From contig CAWAXW010000006.1 in assembly GCA_963786155.1 (NCBI GenBank), positions 496,001 to 560,000 on the forward strand: DNA of 64,000 nucleotides, given 5' to 3'. Each line of letters begins with the position of its first letter. The stretch's first letter is position 1. The notes beneath the pieces are model-generated. The model was not told the origin of the DNA. It did not search any database and saw only the letters and a list, made by a program, of their open reading frames with translations. The translations under genes were made by a program, and so were the position numbers. Shown here piece by piece: positions 27,812-35,921 of the stretch. The stretch comes from CAWAXW01 sp963786155 (GTDB lineage: Bacteria; Actinomycetota; CADDZG01; WHSQ01).

Positions 27812-27836
27812 GAGGGGGCCCCCACCGGGCCCCCTC
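27812..27836 (+). terminator. Terminator hairpin after the secreted peptide gene
   Basis: GAGGGGGCCC (27812-27821) pairs perfectly with GGGCCCCCTC (27827-27836) around a 5-base loop. The tail is not T-rich (TCGGCTTGG). Confidence 0.65.
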
Positions 27837-27880
27837 TCGGCTTGGTAGGGTGGAGTCTGGTTAATCACGAGCGCGTAGCG

Positions 27881-27930
27881 GTTGGCTCTGCCTCCCTATC
27901 GTTCATTACGTCAGCAGGGAGGTGTTTTTT
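27881..27930 (+). promoter_or_regulatory. Cold-shock mRNA leader with sequestered ribosome site (copy 2)
   Basis: GTTGGCTCTGCC matches the leader of the other csp gene. CCTCCCT (27891-27897) is perfectly complementary to the ribosome site AGGGAGG (27916-27922), 18-base loop, so the site can be closed in a 7-bp hairpin. Confidence 0.55.
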
Positions 27931-28134
27931 ATGGCAAACGGTACGGTCAAGTGGTTCAACGAGGCCAAGGGTTATGGCTTCATCACCCCCGAGGATGGCT
28001 CGAAGGATCTTTTCGTGCATTTCTCGGCGATCCAGGGCGAGGGGTTCAAATCCCTCGACGAAGGTGCGAACGTGACGTACGAATCCCGTCAGGGCGACAA
28101 AGGTCCTGAGGCGATCAACGTCTCGGTAGTCTGA
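27931..28134 (+). CDS. Cold-shock domain protein (CspA family), copy 2
   Basis: 67 residues from ATG 27931 (MANGTVKWFNEAKGYGF), with GGGAGG 9 bases upstream. RNP1 KGYGFITPEDG and RNP2 LFVHFSAI are intact. Single OB-fold RNA chaperone. Differs from copy 1 mainly in the central loop (EGFKSLDEGANVTYESRQGD against DGYKTLNEGATVEFESRPGQ). Followed by a strong terminator. Confidence 0.95.
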   Translation: MANGTVKWFNEAKGYGFITPEDGSKDLFVHFSAIQGEGFKSLDEGANVTYESRQGDKGPEAINVSVV

Positions 28135-28150
28135 TCTAACGATCAAACTG

Positions 28151-28182
28151 AAGAAGGGGCCCTCGGGCCCCTTCTTTCTTTT
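28151..28182. terminator. Bidirectional terminator between csp copy 2 and the Asp-box protein
   Basis: AAGAAGGGGCCC and GGGCCCCTTCTT form a long GC-rich stem followed by TTCTTTT. It separates convergent genes and can serve both. Confidence 0.85.
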
Positions 28183-28194
28183 GGAGCGACGGCG

Positions 28195-29724
28195 CTACTT
28201 GAGCTTCGGGCCTCCGACGAGGCGACCGACGACGGCCTCGCCGCCACCGCTGCTGCACTCCTTCTTGTTGCAGAGGTCGACTGCGACCGCCCACGGCTCG
28301 CCCTTCGGGCTGATGACGATGTCTAAGAAGTCGCCCCACCCACAGCGGATCGGGTCTGGCCCGCAAGGGCCGATCCACATCGGGTGCTCGGGATCGTTGA
28401 GCGTCGCCGTGTGGAACACCGGGTCCTTGCCGAGAGCGTTCGCGGTCATCGTGATGTACGCGTTCCAGTGCTCGCCGGCGAAGTCGCCTTCTGCTTCACT
28501 CGTCGCAGGGTTCCACGGCGAGTTCTCGCTGCCCATGTAGAACACCGCGATCTTTCCGTCGGCTCCTAGGGTCATGCCGGGCAGCAATCCCTCGCGCAAC
28601 CCCGGGGGCCCGATCATCATCGGCTCGCCCCAGGTCTCGCCGCGGTCGCGCGAGATCGAGAGGTAGGGAAGCCGGTCGGCCGCGACCCACGAGTAGTAGA
28701 CGTTGCCCTTGCGATCGGCGACGACCGCGGCCTCGTGCGTGTAGAGCTGTCCGGGCGTTCCTTCGACGTCCGCGCAACATGGCATCCCGAGGTCGGATAT
28801 CTGCACGCGCTCCCACGTCAAGCCCTCGTCGTGACTGATGGCCAACCAGGGCTGCCCGCACCAGCCGCGCGGCAGGTAGACCGTGCCGTCCGGTCCGACG
28901 ACCCCATGCGCGTTCGCGCCGTTGCACACCCCGGGGGCGCCGTAGTCGCCCGGCTGCCGGGGATCGTCGTTGAACGCCGGGGTGCCCGTCGGGATGAACG
29001 TCATGCCGCCGTCGAGCGATTTCGAGCAAATGGAGCCTGTCGACGCGGCGCTGATACCGCCACCGATCGCGCACAGGTAGACGACGTTCTTGTATCCGTC
29101 CGGCTTGTCGCCACCCTCGGGCGCGGGGCCCGCAAAGATGGTCTGGTGGTCCTCGTTGACCATGCAGCCGGCAGGTGGTGCGGTCGTCCATGTCTTGCCC
29201 TCGTCGTCGCTGAACGAGACCAGATGACACGGGGGGACGAGGTCGTTCGCAAAGATGCGGGAGGTCGCAGGATCGACGTACATGTAGGGATCGGCCGTCG
29301 TGAAATGTCCGTCGAACACGGTCTTCCACGACGCGCCCTCGTTCGTCGAGCCGATGATCGACGGGCCATCTGCGTTGATGAAGACGTTGCCCTTCTTCGT
29401 GATTCCCATCGTCGGCTCCCACGCGCCGTGGCCCGTGCGGTAGACGCGCGCGTCGGGGGCCTTCTTGACCGCGGCTCCGCTGGTTATCTCGATCCCGCCG
29501 GCGCGATGAGTCACGGCCGTTCCTCCGGAGTCTGTCTGCCCGGTGGGATCGCTCTTGGCTTCCTGGATCGTGAAGCGGTAGGGCATCGGCGCATGAGCGT
29601 GGGTGCTCAGGTGGTAGTGCGTCGAATGGTCGTGGACCGCGAGGCCCGGATCGATCCCGAACACCACGGCGGCCATCGCGGCAAGTGCGAGCACCGCGAG
29701 ACGCGGGCCGGCGAGACTATTCAT
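28195..29724 (-). CDS. Secreted Asp-box (BNR/sialidase-fold) protein
   Basis: 509 residues from ATG 29724; signal peptide LAGPRLAVLALAAMAAVVFG. A six-bladed-propeller-type protein with at least four Asp-box turns (S-x-D-x-G-x-T-W): SFSDDEGKTWTT, SKSLDGGMTF, AISHDEGLTWE, SISRDRGETWG, plus STNEGASWKT. The N-terminus of the mature part is His-rich (HDHSTHYHLSTHAHAPMP). Several Cys pairs suggest disulfides outside the cell. The catalytic Arg triad and Tyr of true sialidases could not be assigned, so glycosidase activity is open. It begins 13 bases after the amidase stop, in one operon. Confidence 0.8.
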   Translation of the reverse strand: MNSLAGPRLAVLALAAMAAVVFGIDPGLAVHDHSTHYHLSTHAHAPMPYRFTIQEAKSDPTGQTDSGGTAVTHRAGGIEITSGAAVKKAPDARVYRTGHGAWEPTMGITKKGNVFINADGPSIIGSTNEGASWKTVFDGHFTTADPYMYVDPATSRIFANDLVPPCHLVSFSDDEGKTWTTAPPAGCMVNEDHQTIFAGPAPEGGDKPDGYKNVVYLCAIGGGISAASTGSICSKSLDGGMTFIPTGTPAFNDDPRQPGDYGAPGVCNGANAHGVVGPDGTVYLPRGWCGQPWLAISHDEGLTWERVQISDLGMPCCADVEGTPGQLYTHEAAVVADRKGNVYYSWVAADRLPYLSISRDRGETWGEPMMIGPPGLREGLLPGMTLGADGKIAVFYMGSENSPWNPATSEAEGDFAGEHWNAYITMTANALGKDPVFHTATLNDPEHPMWIGPCGPDPIRCGWGDFLDIVISPKGEPWAVAVDLCNKKECSSGGGEAVVGRLVGGPKLK

Positions 29725-29737
29725 GGAACCCCCTCGG

Positions 29738-31303
29738 TTAGCAGTTACGCGGTACTAACGCCTCGTTTGAATCTGTCGGCGGAACACGCAGCAGCGTCGC
29801 TTGTTCGTAGTCGTACGCGAGTGAGATGAGTTGCGGCTCGCTGTAGGCCGTGCCGAAGAAGCTGACGGCGAACGGCCTCGCCCCGTTGTTCGTGTAGCCC
29901 GCCGGCACGATGACCGTGGGATAGCCGGCGGCCGCGCTCAGGTTCGCGTAGCCGGGGCCGGGAGCGAAGAGCGCGTCGAGGTCGTCGGCCGTCAACGTGG
30001 CGTCGATCGCGGCCTGACTGGAAACGATCGTCGCCTGCGCCATCGCTTGGGTCGCGGCATTGTCGACGCCCGGCGTCGCGTTCGATCCGATCAGAAGCGT
30101 CTGTCCGTACTTCACTTTGTCCGGGTGTTGATCGTTGTAGGCGACGATGTCGCCGAGCGTCCGCACGCGCAGTGTGTCGGGCGTCTCGGTCTCGAGGTAG
30201 TGGTTGAGCGAAGCCTTGAACTCGTTGGGGATCTCGGGGATCTCGCTCAGACCGACGGGGGCCGCGTTGTAATGAGTCTCGGTTTCGACGAGCGTCGCGC
30301 CCTGATCGGCGAGCGCGGTCAGGGCCTTGTCGAACAACTCCTGCGCCTCGGCGCCGAGGTCGTCGCGGTCCTGGGGGCTGTAGCCGATGCGCGCCCCGCT
30401 GAGCCCGGCCGGGTTGAGGCTCTTGGTGTAGTCCTCGACCTTGTCTTCGCTCGCTGCGGTGCGCGGGTCCTTCTCGTCGACGCCCGCCATCGCGCTCAGC
30501 AAGATGGCCGCGTCGGTCACGGTGCGGACCATCGGGCCGGCGGTGTCGAAGCTCGGCGCGAGCGGCAGGATCCCGTAACGGCTCAGCAGGCCCGTCGTCG
30601 GCTTGATGCCGACGAGGCTGTTGGCCGCGCTTGGGCTGAGGATGCTCCCTGAGGTCTCGGTGCCGACCGTGGCCGATGCGAACGCCATGGTGCCGGCGAC
30701 GCCGGAGCCCGAGCTCGACCCACTCGGCGTGTCGGCGAAGTTGTACGGGTTTACGACCTGCCCGCCGAGCGAGCTATAGCCCGACGGCATCCTCAGGTCG
30801 ACCCAGTTGGCGAACTCCGAGAGGTTGACCTTGCCGAGGATGATCGCGCCGGCGTTCCGGAGCTTCTTCGTGATCGTCGCCTCGTGCAGAGGGATGCTCC
30901 CCTCGAGCGCGATCGAGCCCGCGGTCGTCGGCATGTTCGTCGTGCCGATGTTGTCCTTGAGCAGGATCGGGATGCCGTGTAGGGGGCCGCGGCCGCCGCT
31001 CGCAGCGCGTTCCTTGTCGAGCTTCTTGGCGTCGCCGAGAGGATCGGGCGCCAGCTCCCGGATCGCATTCGTCTTGTAGTCGTAAGCGTCGATCCGCTCG
31101 AGATAGGCCTTGACGAGCTCGACGCTCGTTACCCGCCCCGACTCGAGCGCCTCCTGCAACTCCAGGATCGTGACGTCCTGTAAGTCGAGCCCGGCGACCT
31201 CCGGCCGGCACTCGGCAGAGGCCTCAGGGGCCGCGACCGAAGCGGGCAGGTTGGCCCCGCCGACCAGGGCGGCCACAACGAACGTTGCAAGCAGCTTGCG
31301 CAT
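29738..31303 (-). CDS. Exported amidase (amidase signature family)
   Basis: 521 residues from ATG 31303; MRKLLATFVVAALVGGANLP is a signal peptide. The Ser-cisSer-Lys catalytic machinery is visible: Lys in GIPILLKDNIGTTNMPTTAG, cis-Ser in the DTPSGSSSGSGVAGTMAFAS signature and nucleophile Ser in GTETSGSILSPSAANSLVGI. Full family length with the C-terminal region (AGYPTVIVPAGYTNNGARPF). Hydrolyses a C-N amide bond; exported amidase-signature enzymes act on external amides or peptide-type compounds. First gene of a two-gene operon with the Asp-box protein. Confidence 0.9.
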   Translation of the reverse strand: MRKLLATFVVAALVGGANLPASVAAPEASAECRPEVAGLDLQDVTILELQEALESGRVTSVELVKAYLERIDAYDYKTNAIRELAPDPLGDAKKLDKERAASGGRGPLHGIPILLKDNIGTTNMPTTAGSIALEGSIPLHEATITKKLRNAGAIILGKVNLSEFANWVDLRMPSGYSSLGGQVVNPYNFADTPSGSSSGSGVAGTMAFASATVGTETSGSILSPSAANSLVGIKPTTGLLSRYGILPLAPSFDTAGPMVRTVTDAAILLSAMAGVDEKDPRTAASEDKVEDYTKSLNPAGLSGARIGYSPQDRDDLGAEAQELFDKALTALADQGATLVETETHYNAAPVGLSEIPEIPNEFKASLNHYLETETPDTLRVRTLGDIVAYNDQHPDKVKYGQTLLIGSNATPGVDNAATQAMAQATIVSSQAAIDATLTADDLDALFAPGPGYANLSAAAGYPTVIVPAGYTNNGARPFAVSFFGTAYSEPQLISLAYDYEQATLLRVPPTDSNEALVPRNC

Positions 31304-31433
31304 AGGGGACTCTTTCGCCCCCCGGGGGCCGAACCCCTACCGGCAACCACCTTGTAAAGGATCTGGGCCCCTGACAGGCTGATAGTTCAAGGTCGGGGCG
31401 GAGAGGCCTGGATCGTAACTAGGGGATGTCCCA

Positions 31434-33488
31434 ATGGGACAGATCAAGGTATTGGTCGCGCTCGTTGCGCTGATCGGGGGCCTAACCGTTACCCAGTCAC
31501 TCTCCGTCGACGCGGCAAGCTTCGATAAGAAGCCGTTCTTCGACCACGATGGCGTCCACCTCTGTGAGCAGGCCGTCGGCGACCTCCATTGGACCAACCA
31601 GCTCGAGGGAGCGATAAGGGCCAAGAAGCCGGGCAGGGTCCGGGGCACGAATGGGGACGACATCATTTTCGGCACGAAGGGCAACGACACCATCCTGGGT
31701 CTCGGCGGTGACGACCTGATCTGCGGAGCCGGCGGCCGCGACGTGCTGATCGGTGGCGAAGGACGCGACGGACTGGTCGCGGGGCGCGGCCCGACCGAGC
31801 TGCTGGGCGGAGCGGACAAAGACTTCATCTCGGGGAACAAGGGCAACGACGTCATCTCCGGGGGCCCTGATAACGATCAGATCGCCTTCTGTCTCGGCGA
31901 CGACGTGGTTCATGGCGACGACGGCAACGACGCGATGTTGAGCTTTGCAGTCCGATCGCCTCCTTACTGCCGAAAGGGGCCCTTCGGGGACAACCAGTTC
32001 TTCGGCGACGCCGGCAACGACATCATCCGGGCGACCAACGGCAACGACTCGATCGATGGCGGAGATGGCGACGACAACATAAGTAGCGGCAAGGGTGAAG
32101 ACGTCGTCGGCGGGGGAGCGGGAAACGACCATTTGTTCGCTTCTAACAAGTCCGGCGAGGATCTCTTCGACGGTGGCGACGGAAACGACTACATCCTCAT
32201 GTTCGGGGGAAGCGCCGACGGCGGCCTCGGCAACGACGAGCTGAGCGCGAAGGAGCCGGGCGCGTTTCTCGAGGGAGGTCTCGGCAAAGACAAGCTCTAC
32301 AACAACGAGAGTGGGACATCTGAAGGTGGCGAGGACAACGATGTCCTTGCGGGCGGAGCGCTCCTGGATGGTGGGCCGGGCAATGACAGGGTCATACAGG
32401 GCGATGAGGTAATCGGCGGAGACGGCAACGACAGGCTCGAGTCGAGTCCCCTACAGATAGGTGGTGAGGGGAACGACACCCTGACGGGCCGCGAAGGCCG
32501 CTACGACATCCTCCGCGGCGGGCCGGGCAACGACAGGTACATCGATGGGGTCGCCGATCTCAGCGCGGCCCCCGGGCCGATAAGCATGGTTGTCGAGGAC
32601 TCACGCTTTGGTGACGCGACCTTCTCGGGCGAGGGCGACGACACAATGACCTCCAATCACATCTGGGTGATCGGCTCGCCCTTCGACGATGTCTTCACCG
32701 GCAGTGACAAAAACGACATCTTCGACGGTGGGGCGGGAAACGACTCGATCTCCGGAGGCGATGGTTTCGACGCGTGCCTCAACGGCGAGTCCCTCACCGA
32801 GTGTGAGGAAACCACCGGAGGAGGGCCCCTCACTGACTGGCGAGCATCCGGCCCCGCTCAGGCAGAGACCTTCGCTTCCTACGGTGGCAACTACGCGGTC
32901 TTTGAACCCGAGCTCGGACCTCGCTTCCTGATCGATGACGACTCGTACGACAGCGTGCGCATCGAAGGGACGACCCAGGATGACGCGCTGGCGGGCGGCT
33001 ATGTGGGCATGGTGTTCGCGCACGAGAAGCCGCTTCCAACGGATTGTCCCGATGACGGGAGCGCATGCGGGTCCTGCCCGACTGGCTTTGTCTGCAAACT
33101 CGACACCTTCATCCTCGACTGGGGCGGGCTGCCGCAGGAGAGCTGGGCTTCAGATGTCCCCTCCGACGAAGGCTGGACGCTCGCCCGCGTCGAGGGAACC
33201 TTCACCCTGGACCCCCAACGCGACCCACCGGAGGTGGAGAAGTATTTCTGGGGACACGAGGACGCGCCGGATAAGGGATACGACGTGCTCGCTACCGCGC
33301 ATGGCTCCAAGTTCCGCCGCGCCGGCTCGCAGAGCTTTGTCGTCACCTACACGCCGTCGCGAATCACGGTAGCCGTCGGAGGCGCGGAGGTACTTAACGT
33401 CGCGGGAGATTTCCCTCCCGGAAGGATCGGGCTCTACGGGTATGGAGCCATAGGGCGCTTCGGCCCCATGCAGATCACTCGCCCCTAG
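31434..33488 (+). CDS. Secreted RTX/hemolysin-type calcium-binding repeat protein
   Basis: 684 residues from ATG 31434; N-terminal signal peptide VLVALVALIGGLTV. Residues ~65-450 carry many nonapeptide GGxGxDxxx repeats (GTKGNDTILGLGGDDLICG, GGEGRDGLVAGRG, GGDGDDNISSGKGEDVVGGG), which form a calcium-binding beta roll. The last ~200 residues form a separate beta domain with a Cys-rich loop (CPDDGSACGSCPTGFVCKLD) and LamG-like strands (RAGSQSFVVTYTPSRITVAV, GRIGLYGYGAIGRFGPMQIT). Sec export rather than a type I system is implied. Matrix or surface protein inferred. The M23 peptidase gene follows 9 bases later. Confidence 0.85.
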   Translation: MGQIKVLVALVALIGGLTVTQSLSVDAASFDKKPFFDHDGVHLCEQAVGDLHWTNQLEGAIRAKKPGRVRGTNGDDIIFGTKGNDTILGLGGDDLICGAGGRDVLIGGEGRDGLVAGRGPTELLGGADKDFISGNKGNDVISGGPDNDQIAFCLGDDVVHGDDGNDAMLSFAVRSPPYCRKGPFGDNQFFGDAGNDIIRATNGNDSIDGGDGDDNISSGKGEDVVGGGAGNDHLFASNKSGEDLFDGGDGNDYILMFGGSADGGLGNDELSAKEPGAFLEGGLGKDKLYNNESGTSEGGEDNDVLAGGALLDGGPGNDRVIQGDEVIGGDGNDRLESSPLQIGGEGNDTLTGREGRYDILRGGPGNDRYIDGVADLSAAPGPISMVVEDSRFGDATFSGEGDDTMTSNHIWVIGSPFDDVFTGSDKNDIFDGGAGNDSISGGDGFDACLNGESLTECEETTGGGPLTDWRASGPAQAETFASYGGNYAVFEPELGPRFLIDDDSYDSVRIEGTTQDDALAGGYVGMVFAHEKPLPTDCPDDGSACGSCPTGFVCKLDTFILDWGGLPQESWASDVPSDEGWTLARVEGTFTLDPQRDPPEVEKYFWGHEDAPDKGYDVLATAHGSKFRRAGSQSFVVTYTPSRITVAVGGAEVLNVAGDFPPGRIGLYGYGAIGRFGPMQITRP

Positions 33489-33497
33489 GCTGAAGCC

Positions 33498-34799
33498 GTG
33501 ACCATGCGAAGGGGGCTCCGGATCGGCGCCGTCGCCGCGATGGCGATCGTGGCGCTCACGGGGTCGGCCCGCGTCGCCTCCGCTCCCGCCGGCGAACAGG
33601 CCGGCGAACCCCAGGCGTACCCCTTCTATCCGCAGGCCGGCACGCCGTGGAAGGACATCCTCTTCGTGAATTTCACGGACCTCGATAAGGGGCCCGGCAT
33701 CCAGGACTGGAGTTGCTCGACCTACACCTACGACGGCCACAACGGTCACGACAGCAGCATCATCGGCTTCGGCCACCAAGAGGTCGGCGTGCCGGTTTAT
33801 GCCGCGCTGGATGGGACCGTGATCGAGCTGGCAGATGGAAAGGACGATCGCAATACGGAGGGCAGCCCGGACGCCTACGGGAACTACGTCGTGATCGACC
33901 ACGGGAACACCCACGTTTCGATCTACGTCCACCTCAAGAAGGGAAGCGTGGCGGTAACGGATGGTCAAACGGTGGTCGCCGGCACGCAACTCGGGCTGGT
34001 CGGCAGCAGCGGCAACAGCACGTGGCCGCACCTCCATTTCGAATCCGAGTTCAACGGAGCCGTCTACGAACCGTCTGCCGGGGAATGCCGGCCCGGTCAG
34101 AGCCTCTGGATCGATCAGATCACCATCCCCACGCAGGCGTCCGTCGCGGACGTTGCGCTTAGCGACGAGCCCTGGGAAGGTCGAGCCGGACTTCCCTGGG
34201 ATGAGGGCGAGCGAAGCGGGACCTTCGTCAAAGGGACTTCCGTTCTCTATCCGCGCGTCAGTGTGAACAACGTCCCGAAGCGCTCCACCTTCAAGCTGGA
34301 TTTCGTGCGGCCCGACGGGAAGTCGGCGTTTCGGGAGGGCGGATCGTTCCAGAACTCAACGGTTCTCCAGACCGGCTGGTACTGGTGGGGCTATCCCGTA
34401 CGCCTCGATCGTGTCGGAACGTGGCATCTCGTCGTGCGCGTCAACAACAAACGGGTTCTAGACGCTCCGTTCAAGGTGGTGGCGCGCGCCAACCAAGTCG
34501 TCAACCGGCCCCCGAAGGGGGTTCAGGTGCGAGTGGACTCAACGGGGGCCGGGGTGGAAGACGTGCTCGTCTGCAGGGTCGCGAAGCCGACCCTCATAAG
34601 AGATGCCGACTACGACCTCGTGAGCTATGGCTACGTATGGAAGGTGGGCGACACCGTCCTGCGCGAGCTGACCTCGGCGGCATTGAGCGACATGCTCCCG
34701 AGGGCAACGGCGAAGGCGGGCGACACCGTCACTTGCGAGGTGACCCCCACCGACGGCGAGGCGACGGCAACCACGAGCACTGCGGCCTTCTCCCCATAG
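33498..34799 (+). CDS. Secreted M23 family metallopeptidase
   Basis: 433 residues from GTG 33498 (or ATG 33504); signal peptide GLRIGAVAAMAIVALTGSAR. LytM/M23 domain at residues ~70-200: first zinc ligands in NGHDSSIIGFGHQEVG, GNYVVIDHGNTHVSIYVHLK, and the HLHFE motif in STWPHLHFESEF. A C-terminal ~230-residue region has Ig-like beta segments (STFKLDFVRPDGKSAF, GTWHLVVRVNNKR, GDTVTCEVTPTDGEATAT). Endopeptidase on peptidoglycan cross-links or other glycine-rich peptides is the family role. Probably co-transcribed with the RTX gene. Confidence 0.85.
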   Translation: MTMRRGLRIGAVAAMAIVALTGSARVASAPAGEQAGEPQAYPFYPQAGTPWKDILFVNFTDLDKGPGIQDWSCSTYTYDGHNGHDSSIIGFGHQEVGVPVYAALDGTVIELADGKDDRNTEGSPDAYGNYVVIDHGNTHVSIYVHLKKGSVAVTDGQTVVAGTQLGLVGSSGNSTWPHLHFESEFNGAVYEPSAGECRPGQSLWIDQITIPTQASVADVALSDEPWEGRAGLPWDEGERSGTFVKGTSVLYPRVSVNNVPKRSTFKLDFVRPDGKSAFREGGSFQNSTVLQTGWYWWGYPVRLDRVGTWHLVVRVNNKRVLDAPFKVVARANQVVNRPPKGVQVRVDSTGAGVEDVLVCRVAKPTLIRDADYDLVSYGYVWKVGDTVLRELTSAALSDMLPRATAKAGDTVTCEVTPTDGEATATTSTAAFSP

Positions 34800-34818
34800 G
34801 ACGAGCCACCCCCGGCGA

Positions 34819-35921
34819 TCACGAACGCCCGAGCTTCTGCATGATGGGGACCACGAGTGTGAGCGACTCGAGGAATAGGTCGAGCAGCTCCGGGTCGAAG
34901 TGGCCGACCTCACTCCTCATGATCTCGACCGCTCGATCCAGCGGATAGGCCTTCCTGTAGACGCGGTCCGACGTGAGGGCGTCGAACACGTCGGCGATCG
35001 TGGCGATCCGCCCAGAGACGGGGATCTCTTGCTCCGCGAGCCCCCGCGGGTAGCCACGCCCGTCGTAACGCTCGTGATGCGTCAGCGCGATTTCGGCAGC
35101 GAGCTCGAGTAAGGGCGACACGGACCCGTCCAAGATGCCGTAGCCCTTGCATGCGTGCGTCTTCATGATCTCGTATTCGTCCGGCGTCAACTTCCCTTCC
35201 TTGAGCAAGATCCGATCTGGATCCCGATCTTGCCGACGTCATGCATGATGCTGGCGAGCCTCAAGAGCTCGACCTTCTCGTCACTCATCCCGGTGAGGGA
35301 GCCGAGGACGGCGGTGTACTCGCTCATTCGAGCGATGTGCTGCGCGGTCTCGTCGTCTCGAAACTCGGCGGCCAGGGCCAGCTTGTGCACGGTCTCCTCT
35401 CTAGACCGCTTGAGTTCGTGACCGGCCTCCTCCAGGCGCTCGACGGATCTCCACAGCTCGGCCGTCCGTTCCTGGACCTTCTCTTCGAGGATCGTGTTCT
35501 CGTCCCTGAGCTGAAGGTGCAGCGAGCGCGTCTCGAGGAGATTGTTGATCCGGAGCAGCACCTCCGTCCTGTCGAAGGGTTTGGTAAGGAAGTCCCGGGC
35601 ACCCATAGAGAGGGACCTTTCCTTCGACTCGGGTGTCGCATCCGCGGTGAGTACGAGTATCGGGAGGTAGGAACCTTTATAGGTTGAGATCCATGGACTC
35701 AGCTTCTCCATGACCTCGAAGCCGTCGAGGTGCGGCATCTGAAGATCGAGCAGGATCAGATCGGGCTGCCAGTCCATCATCGGAATCACGTCTCTTGGAT
35801 CTGTTGTGGTTCTCAGGTTGCGATAGCCCGACCTGTTCAGGATGCGCTCGAGGAGCAGGACGTTCGTTATCTCGTCGTCGACTATGACGATCCGAGCTTC
35901 GGGGAATGCAACGTTATCCAT
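34819..35921 (-). CDS. Response regulator with HD-GYP domain, frameshifted
   Basis: Start ATG 35921. Receiver domain with complete phosphorylation site (IVIVDDEITNV, LILLDLQMPHLDGFE, VLTADAT, FLTKPF), then a coiled-coil linker (LRDENTILEEKVQERTAELW). The HD-GYP domain begins FRDDETAQHIARMSEYTAVL and LLRLASIMHDVGKIGI. One base is missing near 35212; restoring it gives KIGIPDRILLKEGKL. The rest (HHERYDGRGYPRGL, then IADVFDALTSDR) has the GYP motif. Cyclic-di-GMP phosphodiesterase output is expected. The start overlaps the end of the hybrid kinase gene by 8 bases, forming a kinase-regulator operon upstream of the exopolysaccharide locus. Confidence 0.88.

Noticed and set aside
29831..30652. Plus-strand open frame opposite the amidase gene
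   Set aside because: Arg/Val-rich shadow of a gene with complete catalytic signature on the other strand.
31650..32780. Repetitive GGCAACGAC-type DNA, possible CRISPR array
   Set aside because: These are codons for the RTX nonapeptide repeats in an intact reading frame; no equal-length unique spacers.
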